Origin: an uncultured Porphyromonadaceae bacterium
GTDB lineage: Bacteria > Bacteroidota > Bacteroidia > Bacteroidales > Muribaculaceae
DNA length: 64,000 nt
Direction of reading: 5' to 3'
Assembly: GCA_947427285.1 (NCBI GenBank)
Contig: CANEHE010000002.1
Location: forward strand, 62,001-126,000
The position numbers and the translations under genes were made by a program. How positions within the stretch are numbered: the stretch's first letter is position 1; every line of letters starts with the position of its first letter. The notes below the pieces were generated by a model. The model made no database searches and was not told the DNA's origin. It worked only from the letters and a program-made list of their open reading frames with translations. Below are positions 32,949-41,894 of this stretch, in pieces.

Positions 32949-34094
32949 TTATCGATCTGCATCCGTAGCCAATGTATCTCCGACACAATGAACATCCAAC
33001 TGCGGGAAAGGGAAATCAAATCCAGCCTCAGGCAATTCTCTATAAAACCGTTCATTCATATCAAAATACAACGCCCAATAATTTGAAGCATGCGTCCAAA
33101 CTCGGACAACAACATTCACACTGCTGTCTGCCAATTCATTTAGTCCTACGAAAGGCGCACGCTCTACTTTCACTGGAATTCCAGCATTCATGTTCACCTT
33201 TTCACGTAATGCTTGTTGGATTGCCTCCTGATGACGGCGACGACGAATGCGGAAACGCCTCCACCACGACATATTGTATGAATGGCTGTTGTTATCCCGA
33301 CATGCCGGATCATCCGGATGTTCCAGACAATCAATTTCAGGATTTGAAGCTACCTCTGCACGACGGGCCATATCATCCTCTACATAACGTATGACAATTC
33401 TGTCATCTTCTGACAACATTGACAGAATTTTTTCACGAGCTGCCTGAAAATCACAACCGTATGACAGTCCGATTGTCCAATCCACTCTACGATATTGTTC
33501 TAAAGAGTAATTATTGATCGATCCTGTGGAAAGTCCACCGTTGGGAATTATGATAGCTTTGTTATCCACCGTATTTATGACGGTATGAAAAATCTGTATT
33601 GCCTTTACAGTACCGGCGAAACCCTGTGCCTCTATATAATCGCCGACCTTATACGGCTTCAACAGCAGAATCAATACACCACCTGCAAAATTCTGCAACG
33701 TACCACTCAAAGCCATGCCTATAGCTACACCTGCAGATGCGAACAGAGCCAGGAAAGAACTTGTCTCAAGTCCAAGAATACCGATAACAGTTACTATCAG
33801 TATAAAGTAAAGGACAATCCGTATAAGCGACAAGACAAAAGTAGTCAATGACGGATCCACCTTACGGTTCACCATCAAAGAATAAGTCATCTTATAAATC
33901 TTCTTGATCACAAACTTGCCCACATAAAAAACCAACAGGGCAATGAGCAACTTGAAACCAAAACTTACCAATCCATTTGCAATCTTTGTCAACGCCTCAT
34001 CAAGGGAAAGGCCCTCCAAAGCCTTGAAAGCCGAAACGCCATCCGTAGGGACATCCGGCAACGGGACCACGGGCACATCAGTTGTTTGAATCAT
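32949..34094 (-). CDS. Small-conductance mechanosensitive channel (MscS family) with an unusual cytoplasmic insert
   Basis: 381 residues. Three membrane segments (about 45-65, 85-108, 113-146) end in the conserved pore helix ASAGVAIGMALSGTLQNFAGG followed by LLKPYKVGDYIEAQGFAGTV. The beta domain (NKAIIIPNGGLSTGSINNYS) is normal. Within the alpha-beta cage domain, residues ~231-308 are extra compared with typical MscS. This insert has acidic stretches, two cysteines and a very basic patch (WWRRFRIRRRRHQE). The family signature then resumes with VGLNELADSSVNVVVRVW. MscS proteins open under membrane tension during hypo-osmotic shock. The insert may bind a ligand or the membrane surface, or change gating. 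Confidence 0.93.
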   Translation of the reverse strand: MIQTTDVPVVPLPDVPTDGVSAFKALEGLSLDEALTKIANGLVSFGFKLLIALLVFYVGKFVIKKIYKMTYSLMVNRKVDPSLTTFVLSLIRIVLYFILIVTVIGILGLETSSFLALFASAGVAIGMALSGTLQNFAGGVLILLLKPYKVGDYIEAQGFAGTVKAIQIFHTVINTVDNKAIIIPNGGLSTGSINNYSLEQYRRVDWTIGLSYGCDFQAAREKILSMLSEDDRIVIRYVEDDMARRAEVASNPEIDCLEHPDDPACRDNNSHSYNMSWWRRFRIRRRRHQEAIQQALREKVNMNAGIPVKVERAPFVGLNELADSSVNVVVRVWTHASNYWALYFDMNERFYRELPEAGFDFPFPQLDVHCVGDTLATDADR

Positions 34095-34113
34095 ATCGTA
34101 ATGTCAATGTTTA

Positions 34114-34129
34114 AGGCTAATATTAGCCT
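34114..34129. repeat. 16-bp perfect palindrome between the clostripain-like and MscS genes
   Basis: AGGCTAATATTAGCCT in the 47-nt gap. It could be a weak attenuator or an operator for the downstream MscS gene; no T-run follows. Confidence 0.35.
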
Positions 34130-34141
34130 GATCAATATAGT

Positions 34142-35374
34142 CTATTTCTTTGGGAAAACAGCATCAAACCAATCCAGACGTCGGTAAAAATTCTCGGAAG
34201 GAGTCTCCTCTTCTGGAGAATATATATGAGTCGACAGTCCGCTGTAATCCCCGGGAGGGATGATATGTCCGGAAAAATTTCGTTCAGATGCATATTTGCA
34301 GACTGTAAAAGCGTCAAAAGCCGCATTGATTTCCGATGGCGAAAGCGAGACCCCGGTCTCCTCTACTATCCTTGAAAGTGTCTGTCTGAAATCATAAAGA
34401 CGACTCACTCCACCGCGGGAATACATTACCAGCCCCTGTACAGAAGGTATTTCGTATGCGGCATATCCCTGTCTGACGACATCTACTACCTTATCAATTT
34501 TTGTAAGGTCAAACACACCTACAGTCACAGCCGCTCCCTGGCTCCATTCAAATGTATAATAGTTATAAAGCGATCTGGCAGCACCCGCCAGATCCGGATC
34601 GGGACTAAGAAGGAAAGGAATAGCGGAAGTATAATCAAGTCCTGGGGAATATACTTCCGTAGGATAACCTACAAAATAACGGGCCTTACGACGGAGCTGA
34701 TATGCCACTTCAATCGAACCCATATAGCAGCAATCAAACCAGATGAATTCAAATGAATCATCCGGAATTGCATCCGCAAGCTCGTCAATATCCATCTTAT
34801 CGCTTTTCCCGTCATTATTATCCACTCCCCACCAGCCGGACATTCCCGGATCCGGAGCAACTGTCGGGGGAGGCGTTTTTACAGCAGGCATCTTTGTCTG
34901 ATGATCGGAAAAAGCCGGATCCCATCCTCCTCCATGACTCCATAACACCAGACCATAACGTTTGGCATTCCTGATATTCTTCACATCATAAATCACCTCG
35001 GACAGTCTTGATGGATCCGTAGTAAATACATCTGTCGGATAATTTTTCACCAATTTGAATTCATAAGTTCCGGTTGAATAGTTCTTGATTGCCTCATATA
35101 GGGCAGCAGTCCTACCCGAGGCCGAATTCACGGGAGAAGATTCGTAAAGAAACAGTCGTGATTTCAACGGATCCGTTCCCTCAAGCCCTTTCAGCATTTC
35201 AGATCTGTCTGACACGAGATTGGGATAAAGATCATTGGAAGCAGAGGCATATACCAGAACTATATTTTCAAATACATCCGGATTGGGGGGAGGTTCATTA
35301 ATCGGATTGTCTTCTTTACAAGATATCAAGACAGACGATACAATAAAAACCGTTAAGAATGAAGCAAATCTCAT
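34142..35374 (-). CDS. Clostripain-family (C11) cysteine peptidase lipoprotein
   Basis: 410 residues from ATG 35374, which gives a lipoprotein signal peptide with lipobox VLISC. The longer reading (from 35467) would start at or upstream of the predicted transcription start. The catalytic His is in LVLWSHGGGWDPAF and the nucleophilic Cys is in FIWFDCCYMGSIEVAYQLR, as in clostripain and the Bacteroides C11 peptidases. A short proline-rich linker follows the lipid anchor. C11 enzymes cleave after Arg/Lys; the known relative fragipain activates an enterotoxin, but nothing here indicates a toxin substrate. It probably faces the periplasm or cell surface. It heads the leftward run with mscS and nitroreductase. 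Confidence 0.9.
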   Translation of the reverse strand: MRFASFLTVFIVSSVLISCKEDNPINEPPPNPDVFENIVLVYASASNDLYPNLVSDRSEMLKGLEGTDPLKSRLFLYESSPVNSASGRTAALYEAIKNYSTGTYEFKLVKNYPTDVFTTDPSRLSEVIYDVKNIRNAKRYGLVLWSHGGGWDPAFSDHQTKMPAVKTPPPTVAPDPGMSGWWGVDNNDGKSDKMDIDELADAIPDDSFEFIWFDCCYMGSIEVAYQLRRKARYFVGYPTEVYSPGLDYTSAIPFLLSPDPDLAGAARSLYNYYTFEWSQGAAVTVGVFDLTKIDKVVDVVRQGYAAYEIPSVQGLVMYSRGGVSRLYDFRQTLSRIVEETGVSLSPSEINAAFDAFTVCKYASERNFSGHIIPPGDYSGLSTHIYSPEEETPSENFYRRLDWFDAVFPKK

Positions 35375-35469
35375 GAGGAAAGCTCCTGAACACAAATGTT
35401 TCAGAACAGATAAAATGGAAGATGTGATGGATATAAATGTAGTCATAATAATATACTCTATTATCAACT

Positions 35470-35502
35470 ACAAAGTTACAACAGAAAAAGCCGACAATCA
35501 AA
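35470..35502 (-). promoter_or_regulatory. Promoter of the clostripain-like lipoprotein gene
   Basis: On the minus strand TTTG at 35502-35499, a 20-nt spacer, and TAACTTTGT at 35478-35470. The leader to ATG 35374 is about 90 nt. Confidence 0.7.
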
Positions 35503-35538
35503 TTTATTACGATATATTTTGTTTTTTTACACGGACTC

Positions 35539-35570
35539 TTTGATATTTAAGAATTAATTGTTAATTTTGC
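35539..35570 (+). promoter_or_regulatory. Promoter of the rprX-rprY-type operon
   Basis: TTTG at 35539-35542, a 19-nt spacer, and TAATTTTGC at 35562-35570. It is divergent from and only about 37 bp away from the promoter of the clostripain-like gene. The leader to ATG 35742 is long (about 165 nt). Confidence 0.7.
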
Positions 35571-35641
35571 ATTTAAGTGTTAAATTTTCGTCTTCAACGA
35601 GGTCTTGCACATTAAACTTACCTGTTAATTAATTGTTAATT
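35552..35641 (+). repeat. Duplicated 15-mer in the rprX promoter/leader
   Basis: AATTAATTGTTAATT occurs exactly twice, at 35552-35566 (overlapping the -7 element) and 35627-35641 (in the leader), 75 nt apart. A partial copy (AATTAATTAA) lies near 35719. It is a candidate operator pair, e.g. for the response regulator itself, but simple AT-rich composition is an alternative. Confidence 0.45.
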
Positions 35642-35741
35642 GAGTAAAGAAATGTAGAAACAAACCACGTTTCTATCTTTTGTCGTAAGACGTAACATCC
35701 GCAAGAAGAGAACAATCAAATTAATTAACATTCGATTACGA

Positions 35742-37301
35742 ATGAAGAAGTCTACCATTTGGCTGCTCACTATTGTGATGGCCATCACATTCGGAGCATT
35801 ACTGTATTTCCAGATAATGTATCTTGAAAATATGGTAAAGATGCGGGAAGGACAATTTTCAGAAAATGTCATGCGCTCGCTCTATGCAACTGCCGGCTAT
35901 CTTGAACGGCAGGAGACCCTTCATTTCCTTGAAGAGGATGTGAAAGTAATCGAGTCAGCCGTATATAACAACTATGCGGGACAAGAGGAATCAAGTCATC
36001 TGGTACAAAACCATGATGGCTCAGTTTCCAGTTATCGCATATACACTCCAAAAGCCAACAACGGTACAAAAGTCTCATCAAAAGTATCCTATCCTTCTCC
36101 TACGCAACATCTTTCAGCACGCTACCAAAGTCTGCAGGAAGTCATCAGAAGTCAGTATCTCTATCAGCAAGGGCTATTGAATGAAGTCATACTCAGCATT
36201 CTACGCGATGCAGGCAACCGTCCGGTTATGGAACGTGCAGATTCAGCCATGATAAGACGATATCTGACTCTTGAACTCGCCAACAATGGTCTGAATGTTC
36301 CGTTCGTCTTTGCTGTAACCGACGAACGAAACAATATACTTTATCAGACAGACGGTTTCGATCCTGATCTGGAAAAAGATGTCTATACTCAGTCTCTATT
36401 CCCCAATTCCGACAGAAAATATTATCTTAAGATAGAGTTTCCGACAAAGGACTCATATATTTTCTCGTCAGTTAGATTTCTGATTCCAACATTGTCACTG
36501 ACACTCATACTTTTAGTAATTTTTCTGTACACCATCATCATTGCATTCCGTCAGAAAAAACTTACCGAGATGAAAAGTGACTTCATCAACAACATGACCC
36601 ATGAACTGAAAACCCCTATATCCACCATAAGTCTGGCAGGTCAGATGCTAAGCGACGATAGTATCCGTAAATCACCGACTTCACTCAAACATCTGTCCTC
36701 TGTCATCACGGAGGAATCCAAACGATTGCGTTTTCAGGTAGACAAAGTGCTTCAATTGTCAGTATTCGACAACACCGGCAGCGCACTTAAACTCACCGAG
36801 GTGAATGCAGATTCAATTATATCTAATGTAGTGAATACCTTCAAAATCAAAGTTGAGAAATACGGAGGAACACTCTCTTGCATTCTTGATGCTGAAAATC
36901 CTTATGTACGTGTCGACAAGATGCAATTCACCAACGTGATTTTCAATCTTCTTGACAATGCAGTCAAATACATGAAGGAAGATGCGGAACCGGAACTTGA
37001 AATATCGACCCGGAATCTCGACAATTGTTCCAGACTTGAAATTAGGGTAAAAGATAACGGCATCGGTATCAAAAAAGATGATCTGAAACATATATTCGAT
37101 AAATTCTACCGGGTACCTACCGGAAACCGTCATGATGTGAAGGGATTCGGATTAGGACTGGCATACGTAAAAAAAATGGTCAGCATATTCAAAGGCACTA
37201 TTGCGGTAGACAGCGAATTTGGAACCGGCACCACTTTCATCATCACACTTCCGACGGCTGTCGCGCCGGAAGACTCTGAAATCGGATTTGAATCAAAATA
37301 A
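35742..37301 (+). CDS. rprX: Two-component sensor histidine kinase, RprX-like
   Basis: 519 residues. TM1 is at about 5-27, then a periplasmic sensor region (about 30-243) with no recognised domain, then TM2 at about 244-268. HisKA follows with the phosphorylated His287 in FINNMTHELKTPISTISLAG. The HATPase domain has the N box (NVIFNLLDNAVKYM), G1 (VKDNGIGIKKDDLKHIFDKFYR) and G2 (KGFGLGLAYVKKM). Order, length and partner match RprX of Bacteroides. The stimulus is unknown; RprXY in relatives has been linked to stress responses. It is followed after 19 nt by its response regulator. Confidence 0.93.
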   Translation: MKKSTIWLLTIVMAITFGALLYFQIMYLENMVKMREGQFSENVMRSLYATAGYLERQETLHFLEEDVKVIESAVYNNYAGQEESSHLVQNHDGSVSSYRIYTPKANNGTKVSSKVSYPSPTQHLSARYQSLQEVIRSQYLYQQGLLNEVILSILRDAGNRPVMERADSAMIRRYLTLELANNGLNVPFVFAVTDERNNILYQTDGFDPDLEKDVYTQSLFPNSDRKYYLKIEFPTKDSYIFSSVRFLIPTLSLTLILLVIFLYTIIIAFRQKKLTEMKSDFINNMTHELKTPISTISLAGQMLSDDSIRKSPTSLKHLSSVITEESKRLRFQVDKVLQLSVFDNTGSALKLTEVNADSIISNVVNTFKIKVEKYGGTLSCILDAENPYVRVDKMQFTNVIFNLLDNAVKYMKEDAEPELEISTRNLDNCSRLEIRVKDNGIGIKKDDLKHIFDKFYRVPTGNRHDVKGFGLGLAYVKKMVSIFKGTIAVDSEFGTGTTFIITLPTAVAPEDSEIGFESK

Positions 37302-37320
37302 TAATAAAACAATATATGTC

Positions 37321-38040
37321 ATGAATGAAAAAACAAGGATCCTCCTATGCGAGGATGATGAGAATCTGGGAATGCTTCTTAGAGAATTTCTACAGGCGAA
37401 AGGATTCTACGCAGACCTTTATCCGGATGGAGACAAAGGTTATAAAGCCTTTTTGAAAGGCCAGTACGATCTTTGCGTGCTTGATGTGATGATGCCAAAG
37501 AAAGACGGATTCACATTAGCCCAGGAGATTCGCAATGTCAACGCAGATGTCCCGATTGTATTCCTTACAGCAAAAGCGTTGAAAGACGACGTGCTTGAGG
37601 GATTCAAGATCGGTGCGGACGACTATCTCACCAAGCCATTCTCCATGGAAGAACTGGTCAGTCGTATCGGGGCTATTCTCCGGAGAGTACGCGGCAAGAA
37701 AAACCGTGAAATCACAATGTACCGGATAGGGCGTTACACTTTCGACACTCAGAAACAGACTCTGAATTTCGAAGGTAGTATCACCAAATTGACTACCAAA
37801 GAGTCTGAATTGCTGTCACTCTTATGCGCCCATGCCAATGAAGTGCTTGAAAGAAATTTCGCACTGAAATCCATCTGGGTAGATGACAACTACTTCAACG
37901 CCAGAAGCATGGATGTGTACATAACAAAACTCCGCAAACACCTGAAGAATGATCCGGCGGTAGAGATCATAAACATCCACGGCAAGGGTTATAAGTTGAT
38001 AAACCCGGAACCTCCGGAGGATTCCGATAGCAAAGCCTGA
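37321..38040 (+). CDS. rprY: Response regulator, OmpR/PhoB type, RprY-like
   Basis: 239 residues from ATG 37321 (MNEKTRILLCEDDENLG), the standard receiver start; a longer reading from 37219 overlaps the kinase and does not fit. The phospho-acceptor is Asp55 in LCVLDVMMPKKDGF; the conserved Thr/Lys are in FLTAKAL and DDYLTKPFSMEEL. The C-terminal winged helix (LTTKESELLSLLCAHANEV, ARSMDVYITKLRKHLK, IHGKGYKL) is complete. It is cotranscribed with the kinase. The duplicated 15-mer upstream of the kinase gene could be its own binding site. Confidence 0.95.
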   Translation: MNEKTRILLCEDDENLGMLLREFLQAKGFYADLYPDGDKGYKAFLKGQYDLCVLDVMMPKKDGFTLAQEIRNVNADVPIVFLTAKALKDDVLEGFKIGADDYLTKPFSMEELVSRIGAILRRVRGKKNREITMYRIGRYTFDTQKQTLNFEGSITKLTTKESELLSLLCAHANEVLERNFALKSIWVDDNYFNARSMDVYITKLRKHLKNDPAVEIINIHGKGYKLINPEPPEDSDSKA

Positions 38041-38081
38041 CAAAAAGCATAAGAACAAAGTCGAGCTTCGTAATACCTGAC

Positions 38082-38134
38082 TGCGGTCTGAGTCTTTCAA
38101 CGGTCCAAGATTTTCCGTAGAGATTCAGACCGCA
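38082..38134 (+). terminator. Probable terminator after rprY
   Basis: TGCGGTCTGA at 38082-38091 pairs perfectly with TCAGACCGCA at 38125-38134. The long loop and absence of a T-run make it weaker than the others. Confidence 0.5.
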
Positions 38135-38189
38135 ATCATATCCAAATCACAACTGATTCCAAAAACACAGAGAGATCGTTACAACCTGA

Positions 38190-38222
38190 TTTGGATTTTT
38201 GACAGGTAATCATTACCTTTGC
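38190..38222 (+). promoter_or_regulatory. Promoter of cdsA
   Basis: TTTG at 38190-38193, a 20-nt spacer, and TACCTTTGC at 38214-38222. It overlaps the longest reading of the downstream ORF, fixing the start at ATG 38258. Confidence 0.75.
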
Positions 38223-38257
38223 ATTCCGTAGACAAATCCAATCAACGGACCATAAAA

Positions 38258-39073
38258 ATGAATTTAAGAAAGATACTTCTGCGTTCCATTTCTGGACTTA
38301 TATATATAGGCATAATCGTAGGGGCCATTATGTGCGGAACAGAGGGCATCTCTGTACTTGCCGTCGTATTTGGTGCGTTGGCTACAATAGAATTTACAAA
38401 AATAACCAAAGGTATTTCCTATACCTCCCTTCCCACACTTATCGCCGATGTGGCATCGACAGGTTTCTTAGCACTCTCTTTTTTCATCTTTCCCTTGATA
38501 TTATGGATTCTATGTCTGATTGTCAGACTTATTATTCAACTTTATATTGAGACAGACAAACCTCTCAAAGATCTAGCATACTCTCTGATGACCCAGCTAT
38601 ATATAGGAATTCCCATGGCGCTGATGGTAGGAATAGCTGTTTTTTACGGTGTCCCCCATCTAATGCTTGCGATTTTCATTTTCATCTGGCTAAATGACAC
38701 TGGAGCATTCCTGATAGGTTGTAGTATCGGTCGGCATAGGCTATTCCCGTCTGTATCACCCAAAAAATCATGGGAAGGTTTTTTCGGAGGATTGATATTT
38801 TCAATCGGGGCATCAATTCTTATAGGACAATTATGGCCTGGATTTTTCGGCATGGGAAATGACATCTGGAAATGGGGTGGATTGGCCGTTGTGGTATCTG
38901 TATTCGGCACTTGGGGAGATCTCATTGAATCAATGATAAAACGCAGCCTCTCCATCAAAGACTCCGGAACCATGATTCCGGGACATGGTGGCATTCTTGA
39001 CCGCATAGATTCTTTGCTTCTCGTCACGCCTGCGGCCTTTATCTATATATATTTCATCGAAATACTTTTTTAA
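38258..39073 (+). CDS. cdsA: Phosphatidate cytidylyltransferase
   Basis: 271 residues, an integral membrane protein with about eight hydrophobic segments. The family signature lies near the C-terminus: SIKDSGTMIPGHGGILDRID. Earlier is FIWLNDTGAFLIGCSIGRHRLFPSVSPKKSWEG, also typical. It makes CDP-diacylglycerol from phosphatidic acid and CTP at the inner membrane, the branch point for phospholipids. ATG 38258 is chosen because transcription should start around 38227; the longer reading uses TTG inside the -7 element. A strong terminator follows immediately. Confidence 0.95.
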   Translation: MNLRKILLRSISGLIYIGIIVGAIMCGTEGISVLAVVFGALATIEFTKITKGISYTSLPTLIADVASTGFLALSFFIFPLILWILCLIVRLIIQLYIETDKPLKDLAYSLMTQLYIGIPMALMVGIAVFYGVPHLMLAIFIFIWLNDTGAFLIGCSIGRHRLFPSVSPKKSWEGFFGGLIFSIGASILIGQLWPGFFGMGNDIWKWGGLAVVVSVFGTWGDLIESMIKRSLSIKDSGTMIPGHGGILDRIDSLLLVTPAAFIYIYFIEILF

Positions 39074-39095
39074 AGCATTCCAATATCTGATATAT

Positions 39096-39151
39096 AATCA
39101 AGGCGGAAGATACTACCTACAAATAGGTATTTTGTATCTTCCGCCTTGATT
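39096..39151. terminator. Strong symmetric terminator after cdsA
   Basis: A perfect 18-bp stem (39096-39113 with 39134-39151). The 20-nt loop contains a second perfect 6-bp hairpin (TACCTA-CAAA-TAGGTA). Confidence 0.85.
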
Positions 39152-39190
39152 TCATATCAATAAGATACCGGCACCAAAGGGATAAATAGC

Positions 39191-39199
39191 TAAATTTGT
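39191..39199 (+). promoter_or_regulatory. -7 element of the feoAB gene
   Basis: TAAATTTGT, 34 nt before ATG 39234. No matching -33 TTG is present. I saw no clear Fur box. Confidence 0.45.
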
Positions 39200-39233
39200 A
39201 TCAAAATTTAAGGAAATATCTCTACCGCATATA

Positions 39234-41678
39234 ATGAGACTATCTGAACTAAAGCCGGGACAGACCGGCGTAATAACCAAAATCCTCGGACACGGGGCAT
39301 TCCGGAAAAGAGTTATGGAGATGGGGTTTGTGAAGGGGCGACCCGTCACTGCCGTATTGAATGCCCCTCTTCAGGATCCTGTGAAATACTCCATAATGGA
39401 CTATGAGGTTTCTTTACGCCGTGCCGAAAGTGCACTGATAGAAATCGTAGACGTAAAGGAATGGGAAGAACGTCAGAATACTTCCGAACATGCCGATACC
39501 GCCTCTCACGATCCCGACAATCTTACGCCCATAAGAAAAGACCGTGTGATCAACGTTGCACTTATCGGGAATCCTAATTGCGGAAAGACTTCACTTTTCA
39601 ACATCGTTTCCGGAGCCCATGAGCATGTGGGCAATTATGCAGGTGTCACTGTGGGGGCCAAAGAAGGAACTCTCAGCTACAAGGGATACAAATTCCATAT
39701 CGTAGACCTTCCTGGCACTTATTCTCTCTCTGCCTACTCTCCGGAAGAATTGTATGTGATGCGTTATCTGCGCGAAGAGACTCCGGACGTGATAGTCAAC
39801 GTTGTGGTAGCTTCCAATCTGGAGCGAAATCTGTATCTCACATCAGAACTGATCGACATGAACAGAAGCATGGTAATCGATCTCAATATGTTCGATGAAC
39901 TGAAACGATCGAATACCCAATTGGACTATTCCACGCTCGGGAAAATGCTCGGTGTGCCGATCGTGCCGACAACCGCCTCAACCGGTGAAGGGGTAAAAAA
40001 ACTACTGGATACAGTAATAGAGGTCTATGAACTTAAGAATTCGGATGTACGGCACATACACGTCAAAATGCGTCCGGAGATCGAATGCGCTGTCAATCGT
40101 CTCAAAGACGCCATCAAAAGTGACCACACTGTCGGACATCATTTCTCTCCACGCTATCTGGCCATAAAGTTTCTTGAAGGAGACCCCGAAGTTGAACGTA
40201 TGCTGTCCGGATGTGCGGATTTTCAGAAATGGAAAAGTATGCGTGATTCAGAAGCCAGTCACGTCAAGAATGAGCTTGGGGAAGACATCTCATCCGCAAT
40301 CGCCGGAGAGAAATATGGTTTTATCCGGGGAGCACTGGCCGAGACGATGGAAAACAACGAAAAACAGGAGGAAAAATACACAAGAATCATTGATTCCTTT
40401 GTCACCAACAAACTCTTTGGATTCCCCATTTTCATTCTGGTGATGTGGTTTATATTCTGGGCTACATTTCAAGTAGGTTCATATCCCATGGAATGGATAG
40501 AATCTGGCGTATCATGGTTGTCTGAACTCATAGGAGGAAACATGCATGACGGTCCCTTCAAGGATCTGCTTCTCGACGGCATACTCGGAGGGGTGGGAGG
40601 TGTCATTGTCTTCTTGCCGAACATCCTGATTTTATATTTCTTCATCTCCTTCATGGAAGATTCAGGTTATATGGCCCGGGTTGCTTTCATCATGGACAAG
40701 CTGATGCACAGAATGGGGTTGCATGGAAAATCATTCATTCCCCTTGTGATGGGATTCGGTTGCAATGTACCGGCAATAATGTCAACCCGTATCATCGAAA
40801 GTAAATCATCTCGGCTTATTACCATCTTGATCAATCCGTTTATGAGCTGTTCGGCAAGAATCCCGATTTACGTTCTTCTGGTGGGAGCATTCTTTCCCAA
40901 ACACGGCTCACTCATATTCACCGGACTTTATATACTTGGAATAGCGATTGCCGTGCTTACGGCATGGATGCTGCGCAAATTCTGGTTCAAGAAAGATGAG
41001 ACTCCTTTTGTGATGGAACTTCCTCCATATCGGATTCCTACAGCAAAAGCCACCATACGCAACATGTGGGCCAAAGCCAAACAGTATCTCCGCAAAATGG
41101 GAGGTCTGATTCTTGTGGCTTCTATTATCATCTGGGCTCTCTCTTATTTCCCGCAACGCACACCTGAAGAAGTACCAGCCACATACATGACTACTGCTCT
41201 GGCAGATATTGAAACAGTCGGTTACGGAGACAATACTCCCGAAGAACAGATGGAACTGGTCACAAAAGAATACCAACAGGAACACTCCATTCTCGGAAAT
41301 ATCGGCCAATTCTGCGAGCCTGTAGTGCGACCCTTGGGATTCGACTGGAAAGTAAGCGTATCACTATTGGCTGGAGCCGCTGCAAAAGAGGTTGTGGTAT
41401 CCACTCTCGGTGTCCTGTATGTGGGTGATGATGATGCCGACATGCTTGCGGAAAAACTCAAAACACCGTCACACGTCACAGGAGAAGTTCCGTTCACACC
41501 ATTGAAAGCCCTGGTATTCATGATCTTCGTGCTTATATATTTCCCATGTATAGCCACTATCGCAGCCATAGTGAAAGAGACTGGATCATGGAAATACGGA
41601 CTCTTCTCTATCCTATACAACACAGGACTCGCCTGGATTATCTCATTCATAGTATATCGTATCGGACTTTTGTTCTGA
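39234..41678 (+). CDS. feoB: Ferrous iron transporter FeoB with fused N-terminal FeoA domain
   Basis: 814 residues. Residues 1-75 are a FeoA (SH3-like) domain (MRLSELKPGQTGVITKI...RKRVMEMGFVKGRPV). A linker follows, then the FeoB G domain from about 105: G1 ALIGNPNCGKTSLFN, switch GNYAGVTVG, G3 DLPGTYSLSAYSPEE. The membrane part contains the Gate motifs (MVMGFGCNVPAIMSTR, NPFMSCSARIPIYVLL) and about eight to ten helices, ending in IVYRIGLLF. FeoB imports Fe(II) under anoxic conditions. The FeoA-FeoB fusion is common in Bacteroidetes. Two tandem terminators separate it from the adhesin-like genes. Confidence 0.96.
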   Translation: MRLSELKPGQTGVITKILGHGAFRKRVMEMGFVKGRPVTAVLNAPLQDPVKYSIMDYEVSLRRAESALIEIVDVKEWEERQNTSEHADTASHDPDNLTPIRKDRVINVALIGNPNCGKTSLFNIVSGAHEHVGNYAGVTVGAKEGTLSYKGYKFHIVDLPGTYSLSAYSPEELYVMRYLREETPDVIVNVVVASNLERNLYLTSELIDMNRSMVIDLNMFDELKRSNTQLDYSTLGKMLGVPIVPTTASTGEGVKKLLDTVIEVYELKNSDVRHIHVKMRPEIECAVNRLKDAIKSDHTVGHHFSPRYLAIKFLEGDPEVERMLSGCADFQKWKSMRDSEASHVKNELGEDISSAIAGEKYGFIRGALAETMENNEKQEEKYTRIIDSFVTNKLFGFPIFILVMWFIFWATFQVGSYPMEWIESGVSWLSELIGGNMHDGPFKDLLLDGILGGVGGVIVFLPNILILYFFISFMEDSGYMARVAFIMDKLMHRMGLHGKSFIPLVMGFGCNVPAIMSTRIIESKSSRLITILINPFMSCSARIPIYVLLVGAFFPKHGSLIFTGLYILGIAIAVLTAWMLRKFWFKKDETPFVMELPPYRIPTAKATIRNMWAKAKQYLRKMGGLILVASIIIWALSYFPQRTPEEVPATYMTTALADIETVGYGDNTPEEQMELVTKEYQQEHSILGNIGQFCEPVVRPLGFDWKVSVSLLAGAAAKEVVVSTLGVLYVGDDDADMLAEKLKTPSHVTGEVPFTPLKALVFMIFVLIYFPCIATIAAIVKETGSWKYGLFSILYNTGLAWIISFIVYRIGLLF

Positions 41679-41682
41679 CATT

Positions 41683-41730
41683 AGAGGCTGTTTAAAAATG
41701 ACTGTTAAATTTGATTTTTAAACAGCCTCT
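41683..41730 (+). terminator. Terminator after feoAB (first of two)
   Basis: A perfect 17-bp inverted repeat (41683-41699 with 41714-41730), starting 5 nt after the stop codon. Confidence 0.8.
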
Positions 41731-41773
41731 TAATCGTTTGACAGCAAACTCATACATTATTGCCCTGAAATCC

Positions 41774-41813
41774 AATTTGCCGCAGGCTTAAAAAAGCCCG
41801 CGGCAAATTTTAT
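41774..41813 (+). terminator. Second hairpin terminator after feoAB
   Basis: A 16-nt inverted repeat with one mismatch (41774-41789 with 41794-41809), GC-rich in its upper half and followed by TTTT-like sequence. Confidence 0.7.
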
Positions 41814-41821
41814 ATAATATA

Positions 41822-41853
41822 TTTGGTCATTCACAAATTTTTGCTAAATTTGC
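41822..41853 (+). promoter_or_regulatory. Promoter of the adhesin-like gene
   Basis: TTTG at 41822-41825, a 19-nt spacer, and TAAATTTGC at 41845-41853. The start near 41858 is about 37 nt before ATG 41895 but about 230 nt before the large ORF, supporting 41895 as the true gene start. Confidence 0.75.
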
Positions 41854-41894
41854 AAAATATTCGCTTACTCACTCATTAACCAAATATAAAATTT

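Noticed and set aside
34142-35374. Clostripain-like lipoprotein as an enterotoxin-activating virulence factor
   Set aside because: C11 family match only; no toxin gene in the window and the family is widespread in commensals.
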